Source of the DNA: Iris pallida
Taxonomy: Eukaryota; Streptophyta; Magnoliopsida; Asparagales; Iridaceae
Assembly: GCA_029216955.1 (NCBI GenBank)
Contig: JANAVB010029819.1
Span: forward strand, 33,679,648 to 33,743,647
Direction of reading: 5' to 3'
DNA length: 64,000 nucleotides
Shown here: positions 1 through 12,430 of the stretch, one piece after another
How the letters are laid out: every line of letters begins with the position of its first letter
Position numbering within the stretch: position 1 is the stretch's first letter
The notes under the pieces: model-generated
Seen by the model: the letters and a program-made list of their open reading frames with translations, nothing else
Database searches by the model: none
Told to the model about the DNA's origin: nothing
Position numbers and translations under genes: made by a program

Positions 1-1938
1 CGTGGCTAAACCTGAAAAATGATGGTTTCTAGTCAGGAATGGAACAAGTACACAAACCGACGACAAAACGAAAACATAATAGAATTAACAAGACATGAAA
101 AGCATATGGAATATGAAAGCTAGTAAGAAAACTGATGACATAGTACGATAGAGAAGTAAACAAAGAAAAACTAATAAAAGACATCTATCTAGGTGGTGTG
201 AAATATCCGTTTCGACATATGAACAGCTAGGGGGTAAATCAGGCATACTGCACGTGTCGTGTGCAGCGGCTATCATTTACGAGAGACACTAGGATAGTTC
301 TGGGTAGTCCACATATTTACTAAGATATTTCCCCTCCCGACTACTCCGTGTGACGAGCGTATCAACAAGCAGCAAGATATATGTATAGACATGGAAAAGA
401 CTACTGAATCGAAAGCAATCAGAAAGTGCACTTGCCTGAGGTCCTTAGCTGGAGAAACCAATAATACCATACCACTCAATGAGCCACAATCAGTCAACAC
501 ATGTAGAAGTCTCCGGATGCTGAAATAAATATTATCAACGTTCTCAGAATAGTCAAATTAGCTAGGATTGTCTATCCTTAAGTCCAATTCTGGATACAGG
601 GGCAAAACGGTAATTTTGGACAAAAACGATGTCCGCTGTTAGACCCGCTTTGTACCGAAAAACGTGCCAGAGTCAACGGTCTCTAAAGTCATCAAACTAC
701 ATGTCTACAGATTCAGTTTTTCGATACGAACCCAACCGTATATCCAGAGTTGGATTCCGGTGGGCCGTGCACAAAATTGTCCATCGAGTGGGACCGTGGG
801 GCCCGCAAAACGTACGATTCAACTGTCTCAGAATTGGACCAAACTTGGCATACAGTACCAGAAAAATGATACGGTCCTGTTGGCACAAGTTTCGTCTCGA
901 TCTGACGAGCGTGCACAAAGTAATTGGAGAATTTGCAAAGTACACGATACGGGAAATTTCGACAGATACGCATCAAATTCGTCGCGCACAACGACCAATT
1001 TGAATTCTGCCAAAGCCCACACGACCACGAAGCTGTTACGCAGCTTTCGATGCCTTCGGTTCGTGACCACGTCGCCCGAAATGGCAGGACGAACGTCGTG
1101 TGGATGAATTTCTAAGTTTTTAAAACAGGTTTTTGGGAAACTTTGGGATTTTATTCTCGACACGTAGTCGATGGAATCAAATTCCGTAAAAGGGATTCGA
1201 AGCCCTATAGGTTGTCTAGGACTACCTTTAATTAGTTTTTGAAATATCCCACTACTCTGTTCAGGAAGTGCCTGTAAATTTGGGTCGATGGACTGTTCTG
1301 GGAATTCCAAAAATTGTGTTTTCGTCTCGATTTCTATACGATTATGGCTTGTTTCAATACGAACTAATTAGACATGCTCTTAAATGGTTATATAGGTTTT
1401 TATAGGATTTTACAGATCGCAAAACGATTACACGTGGGAGGAGAACTTCACCTGTCAAGCGAGGGGGTTGGATACTGTTGCTGTGCGCGACTCCAGACCG
1501 CGCGTGCGGGTCGGCGATGGTTCGGCGCTCGTGGCCGCGCGCGACGGTGCCCTAGGCTGGGGGGGGTCGCCGGGGACTGGTGTTGGCACGGCGTTTAGAG
1601 TTTGCGTGCCCAGGGTTAGGGCTTCGATGAAATTTTTCCTCTCGCTCGCTCTCTAAGTATATATACGAAAGTATATAAGCGGTTTAGCCTTTACAGAGGG
1701 TCGGGGCCTGGGCTTTCCTTGCTGGGGCTTGGCTGTGTATTGGATTGGGTTTCCCTTTTGCTGGCTGCTACTTTGTTGTGGGGGAATTACTTGCAACGGA
1801 GAGGGTGGGTCTGGGCTGACCTGGTCTTGTCCTGTGGGCCCTGCCATTGTTTGCTCTCTCGTTAATACATATATATATATATATATATATTAGATATATA
1901 TATATATATATTATATATATTATATATATATATAGATA

Positions 1939-1976
<38 letters not shown>

Positions 1977-2083
1977 GCATTAATATATGTATATATTTAC
2001 TTACACTTATTACTATATATAATCTACATTATAATATGTGTATATTTGTATACACATATATCATATTATATATATAATATATC

Positions 2084-2115
<32 letters not shown>

Positions 2116-3035
2116 CTTTTATCATATTATAATTATTATATATATATAATATAATTATCTATATATAAATATATATTATATATATATATAATATATATAA
2201 TATATATATTATATATATATATTTATCTATACATGCATAAATATATCTATATTACACCCAAATACATATATATTTATAGATAATTATATATACAGACACA
2301 TATACGCATATATATATATATATATATATTTACATATATAAATTAAATTTACCATAAATCAATTCAATAATAATAATAATAATAAGTACTAATAATATGA
2401 TTATTTAATCACTTTAATAAGATAAAATAATAAAACTTAATAATACTCAAAATGATTCATGGTAGCGTTAGGTGAACGTAACCTACGCACTCCTTTTGGC
2501 TCCATAAAATCATACAATACTGTCAAATACCTAAATATATTAATACCCATATTGTATAATACTTAATAATTAGGAATACAATATCAAATTGTAAAATAAT
2601 CTAAAGAATATTTGCACACATAAAATGTGCCTGCACGGTCGTCCTTGGTCCCACTATATGCCCACATAGGTTTGGAAATGGTTTGGGCCCAGCTCGGGCT
2701 AAATCGATACAAACGGGCCTCCTACAGGTCAATAATATAATTAATAATAATTAAAACTACTATAGGGTTAAGTCGCAACTTGGCCTGGTTTTCTTAGTTA
2801 GGACAACACTATGGCTCGGCCTTCCCTACCAGGGCTAATACACTAGTCAAAGCATGCCACTGCACTATCCGTGCCACGATTTTTAGTCACCTTGTACTCA
2901 AATTTAATCATGATTAAAATTATCTACCATAATAATTAACTAAATAATTATTTATAAAAAAATTCTAAAATCACTATTAAATCAAATAAATAATAAAATA
3001 AAAATATTTCAAAAAATCCGGGAAGGGAGGCTACA
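1..3035 (-). repeat. LTR-like repeat, left copy (runs off the window)
   Basis: This stretch aligns with 12640-15224 in the same orientation; for example the segments near 545-640 and 12765-12855 are nearly the same. Read on the minus strand it begins TGTAGCCTCCC at 3035, as an LTR would. It has a TATA-like box near 1680 followed by a purine-rich leader, and a splice-donor-like CTCAGGCAAGT near 435-445. I infer an LTR of a second retrotransposon family, but orientation and far end are uncertain. No convincing coding sequence is present; the short ORFs are shadows or simple repeats. Confidence 0.55.
1867..2340. repeat. (TA)n-rich low-complexity block
   Basis: Long, interrupted runs of alternating T and A lie inside the left LTR-like copy. 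The matching place in the right copy (13990-14440) is also (TA)n-rich. ORFs here that read as Ile-Tyr repeats are artefacts. Confidence 0.9.
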
Positions 3036-3980
3036 ATCCCGCGTCATGACGTGCTATGTCCGGATCCGTATACTATTCGGAAAATGGGAAATTTTATAGA
3101 TAGTGTGATCAATGCCCACCTTGAGTTACTACTTGTATCATAGCTATAACCCTCACCTCACGATGGATATAGCCTGACCTGTGCTACTGCTTGCTCCATA
3201 GCTTGCCATCCCGGCCGGGCCGAGTCTACGTACTTGTAGCCGGTTTGCTGGAAGCCTGATCTTGACCCTTACCGATCACATTATGCTATAATATTCGAGG
3301 CACATTTTACATTTATTACATCAGTCATATATTACAATTCAGCTTACTTTTCCTGCATGATTCACCTTGTCATAATTTTTAGTTTACATATCTTGTTATA
3401 CTTACATCTTGATATGTTCATCTTGTACTCTGTTATGATTGACTGTTAGATTATTTGTCATTACTATGGAATTTGTTGCCAGCATTGTACTCGTTCATTT
3501 TCCTGACAGGATACCGTTATGATATATCCAGATGACATAGATGCGGACTGTTCTACCCACTATGGGTATGGTCAGGACATAGACTGCGACCAGCTGACAC
3601 CCTCGGAGCCAGTGGACGACAGTACTTCTATCTAGATCTACTAGCTAGGTTTATCTGGACTGCGATCCAGCTTATGTTAGACTTTTGCTACATATGTTAT
3701 TCGGGACCTTATGTTATGTCTTCGACTCATCTATGGTTGTGACCTTGCTTTATTTCCGTATTCTATATTCACCATATCTATCTTATATCCGTGCCTATCT
3801 TTCCTAGTTGTCTTGTGATTGAGTTGAGATTATACTTCTGTGCGGAGATGACATGTCTTATTATATTGTGCCTAGATGCTATACTTCTAGGAGACCTATA
3901 CAACGTTCTACCGCCGATTCTGCGACGTAGGCTGGACGTAACCGCTTATCGTGCCCCTAATCAGGGTGCAGGTCGTGACA
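3036..3980 (+). repeat. Truncated 5' LTR of the chromovirus
   Basis: This segment matches 11286-12232, the last ~0.95 kb of the 3' LTR, at high identity and ends in the same GTGACA. The first ~2.2 kb of the LTR is missing; the left side instead abuts the start of the minus-strand LTR-like repeat. It sits directly upstream of the internal region of the element, as expected for a 5' LTR. There is no coding sequence in it. Confidence 0.8.
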
Positions 3981-4247
3981 CATTTTTGTGGTGGCCCATG
4001 CAGTCTCCGAGTTAGAGTCGCAACTAGTGCGATTTTTCGTATTGATGCTCGACTTAGAGTGCTGCTACGAGCCTGCTATTAGAAATTTGGTCTAGTTATT
4101 ACTACTAGAATTTCTCAATCACACCTAGGAAAATTTTTGATCTTTCTATTATCATGATGACTCTCCTTGTATTAAAATTAACTGTCCTTCTTTGATAATA
4201 TCTTCTCATGTGCCATATTGATCTTTTTGTTTCAATTCGTCTCCAGG
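3981..4247 (+). other. Leader of the chromovirus between LTR and gag
   Basis: This is untranslated leader sequence following the LTR end. A pyrimidine-rich stretch ending CTCCAG lies just before the gag ATG at 4248 and looks like a splice acceptor. I could not identify a standard initiator-Met primer binding site, so the primer is unknown. Confidence 0.5.
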
Positions 4248-5583
4248 ATGATGAAGACGCACCCGCAGGCCACTAGATCGAGTAGCTTGCACGAGAGATC
4301 TGACCAGGCTGAGGAGGAAGTTCAGAAGACTGTCCCCATTGTTTCCACTATCCTGGAGGCCATGGCAGTTGCACAGGGAGGTCTACCACCTCCACCCCAG
4401 AGGGTTTCCGTCGTTGTTCCAGAGATACTGCCGCCACCACCTCCGATACCGATGGATATACACCATATGTTCCTTCTCCTTCAGCAGATGATAGAGACTC
4501 AACGAGCCCAGGCAGAGGCATCGTAGCGCCAGAATGAGGCATCACACCGCCAGACTGAGATGCTGAGGCAGAGCATGGAGAACTCGCATCAGCTTGCACT
4601 GGCAGCCGTGGAGAGAGTGGCACCGGGTATGGTGCAGGACCCTACCGGCCAGCAGCCATACCAGCAGCAGTCTAGGCCATGAACAGTATTAGATTTTAGG
4701 AAGCTCCAGGGACTTCACGGGCACGGAGGGCATCCTTTATGCAGACGATTGGCTAGAGGACGTGCAGCGGAGTATGGAGCTGGCAGAGCTTCCGAGAGGA
4801 CTTTGGGTTTCAGCCGCAGCCAGTCGATTCTTTGACATTGCGCTGACATGGTACCATACGGATCATGCGTCGATGAGAGGATGTCATAGGAGAACTTTCG
4901 GAGGCTCTTCTAGGAGAAGTTCTTCCCGGACGTGGACCTCACAGCGTTGGAGGGCCAGTTTGTGGGTCTAGTGCAGGGGAACTCGTCGGTGGACGAGTAT
5001 GTAGCAGAATTCTTCCGCCTTAGCAGGTTCGCTCTCCGATTTGATCCAGGATGAGGGGCAGAAGGCTCGTAAGTTCCGTAGGGAACTTATTCATGCAGTG
5101 CGCATCCGCACCTCGGGTTGCCGTGATGCGACGTTGGATCAGATATTGATGGACGCACAGATTACAGAGGAGGACTTCGGCCTCAAGTCGAAGAGGAGCG
5201 TGATACCATAGGGGCGAGTTCCAGTGGGGACCGGCCTAGCGCCCCCACATTTAGCATCAGCAGAGGCCATTTCAGCAGCAGCATCAGGCACCAGCACGTG
5301 CCCAACAGCAGCAGGGTCAGGGCCAGAGACAGACCCTGCAGTGTGCTTTCTGCGGAAGACGGGACACAGCAGAGACGTATGCAGGGAGGAGGTTAGGCGC
5401 TTGCCTATTCTACGGAGGGACTGACCACCAGCTGAAGGGCTGCCCTGTTCGACAGCCAAGGGAGGCCAGGACAGGGCACTTACGGGACCGGCAGTTCAGC
5501 CGAAGGGTCAGCCACTCCAGACACAGCAGCAGAAGTTCGTCCAGCATCAGAGGACACCCCAGGGCAGAGCCTTTGCACTAGCA
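4248..5583 (+). pseudogene. Ty3/gypsy chromovirus gag (decayed)
   Basis: This encodes the capsid/nucleocapsid part of a Ty3/gypsy polyprotein. The start at 4248 opens MMKTHPQATRSS and reads about 93 codons, through a proline-rich stretch, to a TAG. The typical gag core can be followed in broken frames: an LEDVQRSMEL-like segment near 4750, a VDEYVAEFFRLSRF-like segment near 4990, and a KFRRELIHAVRIRTSG segment near 5070. A degraded Cys-rich zinc knuckle lies around 5340-5400. Several frameshifts and in-frame stops separate these blocks, so no intact gag can be made. It runs straight into the protease region with no intergenic gap, as in gypsy elements. Confidence 0.8.
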
Positions 5584-6040
5584 ATGGAGGAGTTTGAGCC
5601 CGAGTCAGATGTTGTGGAAGGTCATGTTCTCCTTGATTCATTTCCTGCTTTCGTCTTGTTTGATTCTGGTGCCACGCACAGTTTTGTGTCTGTTTCTTTT
5701 GCTCTTAGACACTGCATCATTGCTGAATCTTTGGGTAGGACTTGCAAGATTATAACCGAGGGAGGCATTATCCTGGTTAATAATGTTTGCAAGGGGCAGA
5801 GAGTTACCATGAGAGGCCGGGAATTGTGTGCGTGTCTGCTCGTAATGCCCTTCCGAGGTACGATATGGTACTTGGTATGGATTGGTTGAGCAGGCACCAT
5901 GCTAGTAGATTGTAGAGGAGGTAGAGTTCTTTTTAGGCCGGGGAGAGCCAGAGGTCGAGTTTGCTCGAGGAGCAGCGGAGCGGAGGCTGGATTCTGTGGA
6001 GCTTTGTTGGCAGGACAGGACTTACCACATCCGTTGATAG
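5584..6040 (+). pseudogene. Ty3/gypsy aspartic protease region
   Basis: The frame from 5584 carries the retropepsin active-site motif DSGATHSFVS at about residues 28-37, after a hydrophobic FPAFVLF strand. This is the enzyme that cuts the gag-pol polyprotein. The flap and C-terminal part is split: an RYDMVLGMDWL-like segment near 5860 is in another frame, and a further shift near 5895 leads to VDCRGGRVLF. Gag lies upstream and RT downstream, in the usual gypsy order. The segment is not functional as it stands because of the frameshifts. Confidence 0.85.
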
Positions 6041-7352
6041 CGAGTTCTCGGATGTCTTTCCCGAGGAGTTACCGGGGATGCCGCCAGACAGGGATATTGA
6101 GTTCTCTATAGACTTGGTGCCGGGCACCGAGCCCATTTTACAGCACGTCTATAGGGTCAAAACAGCGAGTTGATAGAGCTGAAGAAGCAAGTCGACGAGC
6201 TCAGGACAAGGGGTTTATCAGATCCAGTTCTTCGTCATGGGGAGCGCCAGTCCTGTTTGTGCCGAAGAAGGACGGTACGGCCCGCATGTGTATTGATTAC
6301 CGGGCGCTCAACAACCTCAATATCAAGAAAAATACCCTTTGCCGAGGATCGACGATTTGTTCGATCAGCTGAGTGGGACGAAGGTATTTTCGAAGATAGA
6401 CTTGAGGTTCGGGTATCACCAGATGAAGGTGAGGCAGGATGACATTCTGAAGACGCCATTTTAGACTCGGTACGGCCAGTACGAGTTTACAGTGATGCCA
6501 TTTGGGTTGACCAATGCTCCAGCGGTGTTCAAAAACTTGATGAACAAGGTATTCCATCAGTACCTTGACAAGTTCGTGGTGGTCTTCATAGATGATATCT
6601 TGATCTATTCGAAGATACAGGAGGAGCATGAGGAGCATCTGAGAGTTGTGTTAGAGACTCTGAGGAGGGAGCAACTCTACGGGAAGCTTTCGAAGTGCGA
6701 GTTCTTCTTGGACCAGGTCGAGTTCTTAGGTCATGTTGTGACCAAACACGGGATCTCAGTAGACCAGAAGAAGATTTCAGCAGTTGAGTCTTGGTCTACG
6801 CCCAGTTCAATTGTCAAGGTTCGAAGCTTTCTGGGTTTGGCTGGCTATTATCGGAAGTTCGTCCAGGACTTCTCGCGGATTGCAGAGCCGATGACTAGAC
6901 TCACCAGGAAGGACGTGGAGTTCGTCTGGACTGATGAGTGTCAAGCTGCATTCGATGAGCTGAAGAAGAGGTTGACCTCAGCTCCGATCTTGACTTTGCC
7001 ATCTGGGTCAGGTGGTTTCTCGATCTACAGCGATGCTTCAGGGAAGGGCTTGGGTTGTGTTATTCAGCAGCATGGGAAGGTGATTACTTATGCATCTAGG
7101 CAGTTATGTCCTCATGAGAAGAACTATCCTACTCATGATCTGGAGTTGGTCGCGGTTATTTTTGCTTTGAAGTTATGGAAGCATTATCTGTATGGAGAGC
7201 GAGTTGAGATCTTCACAGATCACAAGAGCTTGAAGTACGTGTTCACTCAGAAGGAGCTGAACATGCAACAGAGGCGGTGGTTAGAGCTGATGAAGGACTT
7301 CGATATATCACTGTAGTACCATCCGGGGAAGGCCAACGTAGTTGCAGATGCC
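6041..7352 (+). pseudogene. Ty3/gypsy reverse transcriptase and RNase H
   Basis: The RT begins with the FPEELPGMPPDR segment at about 6057, typical of plant Ty3/gypsy pol. Blocks [12 protein letters not shown] and [11 protein letters not shown] (about 6240-6315) are followed by a frameshift near 6325, then [10 protein letters not shown] (about 6395) and a TAG near 6463. The longest clean frame, 6492-7316, has [12 protein letters not shown], the catalytic [12 protein letters not shown], the thumb [10 protein letters not shown], and RNase H with SDASGKGLG and [15 protein letters not shown] at 7314-7316 interrupts the segment just before YHPGKANVVADALSR. At least one frameshift and two stops make it a pseudogene, although the domain order is complete. 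Confidence 0.92.
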
Positions 7353-8984
7353 TTGAGCAGGTATCCAGTAGCTATGTTCTTGACGACAGATCGTCATCTT
7401 TTGGCCGACCTGGATAGTTTGGGTATCGAGGTCATCATTCCGGGTGTAGAGAACCAGATGTGGGGTTTACAGATTCAGTCTGAGCTGATGGATAGAGTCA
7501 GGTCAGCGCAGTATGATAATGTTGCCCTGAGGAGCATCAGGGAGCAGGTACGGACGGGTTTGCTCGACGATTTTTCTTTAGCCGAAGATGGGTCGTTGCG
7601 GCACGGTACTAGGCTGTGTGTTCCGTATGGAGAGCTTCGGGAGGAGGTTCTTCAGGAAGCGCATCGCTCTCAGTATTCTATACATCCTGGAGCCAACAAG
7701 ATGTATAGGGACCTGAGAGAGCACGTGTGGTGGTATGGCATGAAGCGCGAGGTAGCTTAGTTTGTATCTCGTTGCCTTGTGTCAGCAGGTGAAGGCCGAG
7801 AGACAGAGACCAGGTGGATTACTACAGCCGCTACCCATTCTCGAGTGGAAGTGGGAGCACATCACCATGGACTTTGTATCAGGACTTCCACGATCGCCAG
7901 GAGAAAAAGACGCGATTTGGGTCATCATTGATAGATTGACCAAATCGGCCCACTTTTTGCCTTTCAAAGTGGGTTTGTCTACGGAGGGCTGGCAGACCTG
8001 TACATTCGTCAGATCGTGAGATTGCACGGAGTTCGGGTGAGCATAGTCTCTGATCGGGATAGTCGTTTCACTTTTCACTTTTGGAGGAGTTTGCATACTA
8101 GCTTGGGCACCAAGCTCAAGTTTAGTACCGCTTATCACCCCCAGACAGACGGGCAGTCAGAGAGGACCATTCAGACGCTGGAGGATATGCTTCGCACATG
8201 TGTGTTAGATCTCAGGGGTTCTTGGGAGGACCATCTTCACCTGGTAGGGTTTGCTTACAACAACAGCTACTAGGCCAGTATAGAGATGTCGCCATTCGAG
8301 GCTCTATATGGACGGAGATACCGTACTCCTTTGTCTTGGAAAGATGTCGGCGAGAGGGCGCTTCTTGGGCTGGAGATGGTTGTGGATACGGTCGAGAAGG
8401 TCAGGTTGATTAGAGACAGACTTCGGGTGGCTCAGGATAGGCAGCGACATTGGGCCGATAGTCACCGGAGACCGTTAGAGTTCGAGGTTAGTTTCAGTTT
8501 CCTGTCGTGTTTGTTTGTGATTGTTTGTTTAGTTATGTGCTGAGTTTTGTCTTATGTCTAGGCTGGTGACATGGTGTTTCTGAGGATATCCCCGACACGT
8601 GGCACGATTCGCTTTGGCAGAGGTAAAAAGCTTAGTCCGCGCTACATCGGACCTTTCACCATCATAGAGAGGATCGGTGCAATAGCCTACCGACTGGACT
8701 TGCCGCCTATGCTCGAGGGAGTGCACATCGTATTCCATATATCTCAGCTGAGACGGTACGTGGCAGATCCTAGCCATGTATTGGACCATTCAGCGATACA
8801 GGTGGGACCTACTCTCAGCTATCCAGAACAACCAGTAGAGATTCTGGATCGCAGGGAGAAGGTGCTCCGGAACCGGGTCATACCCTTTGTTCGTGTTGCA
8901 TGGAGACATCACTCTCCAGGTGAGTCTACTTAGGAGAGGGAGGACGACATACGGGAGCGCTTTCCTTATCTTTTCGAGCCCTGA
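7353..8984 (+). pseudogene. Chromovirus integrase with chromo-like C-terminus
   Basis: Integrase inserts the cDNA copy into the genome. The zinc-binding N-terminus is seen as H...H (HRSQYSIHPG, about 7663) and C-x2-C (CLVCQQ, about 7775), with a TAG between them at 7758-7760. The catalytic core has its aspartates in TMDFVSGLP (about 7865) and [11 protein letters not shown] (about 8050), and its glutamate in [10 protein letters not shown] (about 8145). Another TAG follows at 8271-8273. The GPF/Y module (SPRYIGPFTIIERIG, about 8636) leads to a chromo-like tail, VEILDRREKVLRNR and VRVAWRHHSPGEST (about 8835-8930), interrupted by one TAG before the end near 8984. The chromo-like tail marks a chromovirus, probably the Tekay/Del group. 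An intron-like insert lies at 8487-8561. Confidence 0.88.
8487..8561 (+). other. Putative 75-bp intron inside the integrase
   Basis: The integrase frame reads PLEFE up to 8486. It then meets GTTAGTTTCAG and a T-rich stretch with in-frame stops, ending in TATGTCTAG, and resumes as AGDMVFLRISP at 8562. Removing 75 nt with GT...AG ends restores the family-typical sequence in phase 0. An intron is the simplest reading; a random T-rich insertion is the alternative. Confidence 0.6.
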
Positions 8985-9045
8985 GGTATAAGTCCATTTC
9001 TTTTTACTTTCTGCTTGTGATTCCTGTGTTGTTGTCTTCAATTTC

Positions 9046-9077
9046 AAGGACGAAATTTTTTTTAAGGTGGATAGACT
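9046..9077 (+). promoter_or_regulatory. Polypurine tract region of the chromovirus
   Basis: AAGGACGAAA and a following purine-rich AAGGTGGATAGA lie immediately 5' of the 3' LTR, where plus-strand priming occurs. The bases just left of the LTR start TGTCAC fit the position of a gypsy PPT. Confidence 0.65.
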
Positions 9078-12000
9078 TGTCACCCTCACTTTTCTAAGAT
9101 AGGGGTAAAATGGTAATTTTCCATTTTTGAATATTTTGGGATTTTTATTTTATGAATGTTAATATTTAATGATTATAGGAGTCGGGTTCGAATTTTATCT
9201 CATTTCGACTTATTTCGGGACTCCAGGAAATTTTGACTTAAGTTGTGCTTAACACATTAATTAGCCATGGCCCACCAAACTCATCATTTAGGTCTAGGAG
9301 TTTGGTCTAATCCCACATGAGTGATTAGGCCTAATTATGATTTTTATTTGGTCTTTTCTAACCCCCAAACCCTAATAGCATCTAAACCTCCATAAAGAAA
9401 AGGAGAGGGGCAAACTTGTAATTATACAAGGGGACAAATATCCCCCTTATATGGCAGCCACCCCCTCTCCCTTTTCACCCATTCATACTTCAATATTTTC
9501 TCCATCTTGTTCTCCAAGTGTTCTTCCAAAGAAAAGAAGAGCAATCTCTTGGAATCATCTCCAAATAAAGTTTTCCTTCCAATATTCTTCCAAATCTCTT
9601 CCTCTACCTCAAGTGGTGCTTCTACAAACTTTTAGGAGCAAGAGGAGTAGAGTTGTGTCCTAAACAATTCACTTTGTGTCGGAGCCGTGTCGGAGGATTT
9701 TGTATTGGGATCCATCTCCCAATAGGTACAAACTATCCTCTATTTTCATTCCTTCATCATATAGAATAGTTTTGACCAAGTAAGATTGATCCCTATGGTT
9801 GTGTCCCTATTTGTGTCAAGTTTGAGTCTATTTGGTGTGTCCTAGGAAGAGTTATGATTTATGCTTGTGTCCTAGTGTTTTCCCCCAAGTTGGACACCCC
9901 AAGAATATTTAGTTTTGTCTCTAAGTGGTTTAGACACTTTAAATTTCATATTTTGTATTAGTGTTATGTGTGTAAATATATAAATGGTATGTGGAGTATT
10001 AATTGTATATGTGTGTGTGTGTTATATATATATGTAGAGAAGAGGGGAGGAATTAGTGTGTGTTGTCTATATATATATTGTGGAGTGATATTATGTATGT
10101 GGAGTGTATATATATAGAGTGAGAATGAGGAGAAGAATTAGAGAGGAAGAGTTAGAAGAAGGGAGAATAGAGGGTGAGAAGGAGGAGGAGAAGAAGAGCA
10201 ATAGTAGCAGCAGTAGGGGGACTAGGGGCTGCTGCTCCCCCCTCTGAAAACAGCAGCAGCAGTAGTTTTAGCAGGCAGCAGCAGGTTTAGCAGCAGTAGC
10301 AGCCCCCCCCCCCCCCACAAGCCCCCATTTGACCTCCCATAAACCCCTATATATATATACCTATATATATATACATATATATACCTCTATATATACACCT
10401 ATATACCCTATATTAATACCCATATAACCCTCTAAAATACCCCCCCCCCCAAAAAAAATAGTCCTATGTGTGTGTGTCAGAGTGAGTTTTGTGGGGTCTT
10501 GAGAGAGAGTGTGAGTGTTTGTGTGAGGGTGAGTGAAATGGTAACGGGTAAATTCAAGATACGGGATGCGGGTTGTCGGTTTAACTTAAAACTTAGGTGT
10601 CTTGATAGGTACACTACAAATGTCATATTTGAACCAATTCGACTCGGTTGACCCAGAGTTGACTTTTTACCCAAAAGTCAACAACGAGTCAACCCTTTGT
10701 CTAAAATGGTCCAAATCCAAACTAGAGTTGACCAGTTAGTCAACATTGACTAGTTTGACCTAGGGTTGACCTAGAGTTGACCAGAGTTGACCAGTTGACT
10801 AAAAGTCAACGTAAGTCAACTCTTGATCCCGTTTGACTTGCTATGACTAGTATGACCTAGAGTTGACTTAGTTTGATTTAGATTGACTTGACATGACTTA
10901 GTTTGACTTAGATTGACTTGACAGGACCTAGTTTGACCTAGTTCATATCATACATTAGAAATCATTCATAACTTTGTTAAACCCAAATTAACATGCAATA
11001 TCTCATCTTTAGGTCTCTGTTACCACTCTGAGCATTGATATACCTACAGCTCAGGACAACAGGCGAGTATATTCTTTGATAGCAGTTACTTATCTTGATA
11101 TCTTCTCTACCAGTTTAGTTATAGTGTTTACTTGATTCTCGACACATTGGTGCACGGACTAGTATTGTCAGATTCCTGTCATGAGATGTCATTCATGGAT
11201 TTCTTGGGATACTGGTACTTGTTTGGTCTTGATTCTTGTACTTGTATTGACGCTGATTCTTGAAGAGGACTTGCTTCCTCTTAGGAATCCCGCGTCATGA
11301 CGTGCTATGTCCGGATTCGTATACTATTCGAGAAATGGAGAATTTTATAGATAGTGTGATCAATGCCCACCTTGAGTTACTACTTGTATCATAGCTATAC
11401 CCTCACCTCATGATAGGTATAGCCTGACCTGTGCTACTACTTGCTCCATAGCTTGCCATCCCGGCCGGGCCGAGTCCACGTACTTGTAGCCGGTCGGCTG
11501 GAAGCCTGATCTTGACCCTTACCGATCACATTATGCTATAATATTCGAGGCACATTTTACATTTATTATATATAGTCACATATTACAGTTCAGCTTACTT
11601 TCCCTGCATGATTCACCTTGGCATGATTTCCAGTTTACATATCTTGTATACTTACATCTTGATATGTTCATCTTGTACTCTGTTTGATTGACTGTTAGAG
11701 CATTTGTCATTACTATGGAATTTGTTGCCAGCGTTGTACTCGTTCATTTTTCTGACAGGATACCGTTATAATATATCCAGATGACATAGATGCGGACTGT
11801 TCTACCCACTATGGGTATGGTCAGGACATAGACTGCGACCAGCTGACACCCTCGGAGCCAGTGGACGACAGTACTTCTATCTAGATCTACTAGCTAGATT
11901 TGTCTGGACTGTGATCCAACTTATGTTAGACTTTTGCTACATATGTTATTCGGGACCTTATGTTATGTCTTCGACTCATCTATGATTGTGACCTTGCTTT

Positions 12001-12232
12001 ATTTTCGCATTCTATATTCACCATATCTATCTTATATCCGTGCCTATCTTTCCTAGTTGTCTTGTGATTGAGTTGAGATTATATACTTCCGTGCGGAGAT
12101 GACATGTCTTATTATATTGTGTCTAGATGCTATACTTTCTAGGAGACCTATACAGCGTTCTACCGTCGATTCTGCGGCGTAGGCTGGACGTTACCACTTC
12201 TCGTGCCCCTAATCAGGGTGCGGGTCGTGACA
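9078..12232 (+). repeat. 3' LTR of the chromovirus (3155 bp)
   Basis: The LTR starts TGTCAC after the purine tract and ends GTGACA, giving a 6-bp inverted terminal repeat. Its last 947 bp match the truncated 5' LTR. A promoter-like CTTATATGGC lies near 9447. The middle holds (TA)n and (GT)n, C homopolymers (about 10303-10316 and 10440-10450) and a degenerate GTTGACC-type repeat. No coding sequence was seen. At over 3 kb it is long even for a plant LTR. Confidence 0.82.
10640..10945 (+). repeat. Degenerate tandem repeat of a TTGAC-containing unit
   Basis: Variants of GTTGACC, TTTGACTTAG and AGTCAAC recur about every 10-20 bp across roughly 300 bp of the long LTR. TTGAC is the core of the plant W-box, so the array could bind WRKY proteins, but that is only inference. 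Confidence 0.6.
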
Positions 12233-12267
12233 ACAAGTCAAGTCAACCAATCAATCAATATATGCTA

Positions 12268-12430
12268 TAGGTCGTAGTACAATGTAAGATACTCCCAATC
12301 TATAGTATCGCAAGTCAAGTCAATAATCAATATCAAGGTATAAGAATCCGCTATAAGTTGTAGTACAATATAAGATACTCCCAATCTATAGTTTGTCCCA
12401 ACTATAGTACAATGCAAGATACTCCCAGTC
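12268..12430. repeat. Three-copy short tandem repeat
   Basis: The motif TAGTACAATGTAAGATACTC, with minor changes, occurs at about 12275, 12360 and 12403. Each copy is followed by CCCAATCTATAG or a variant of it. The repeat belongs to the right LTR-like copy. Confidence 0.75.

Noticed and set aside
629..1310. Overlapping ORFs of 60-160 codons in the left LTR-like copy
   Set aside because: The matching region of the right copy (12925-13272) has different, broken frames, which argues against coding.
1768..2077. Ile/Tyr-repeat ORFs on both strands
   Set aside because: Translations of (TA)n tracts; the same artefact occurs at 25113, 49420 and 63457.
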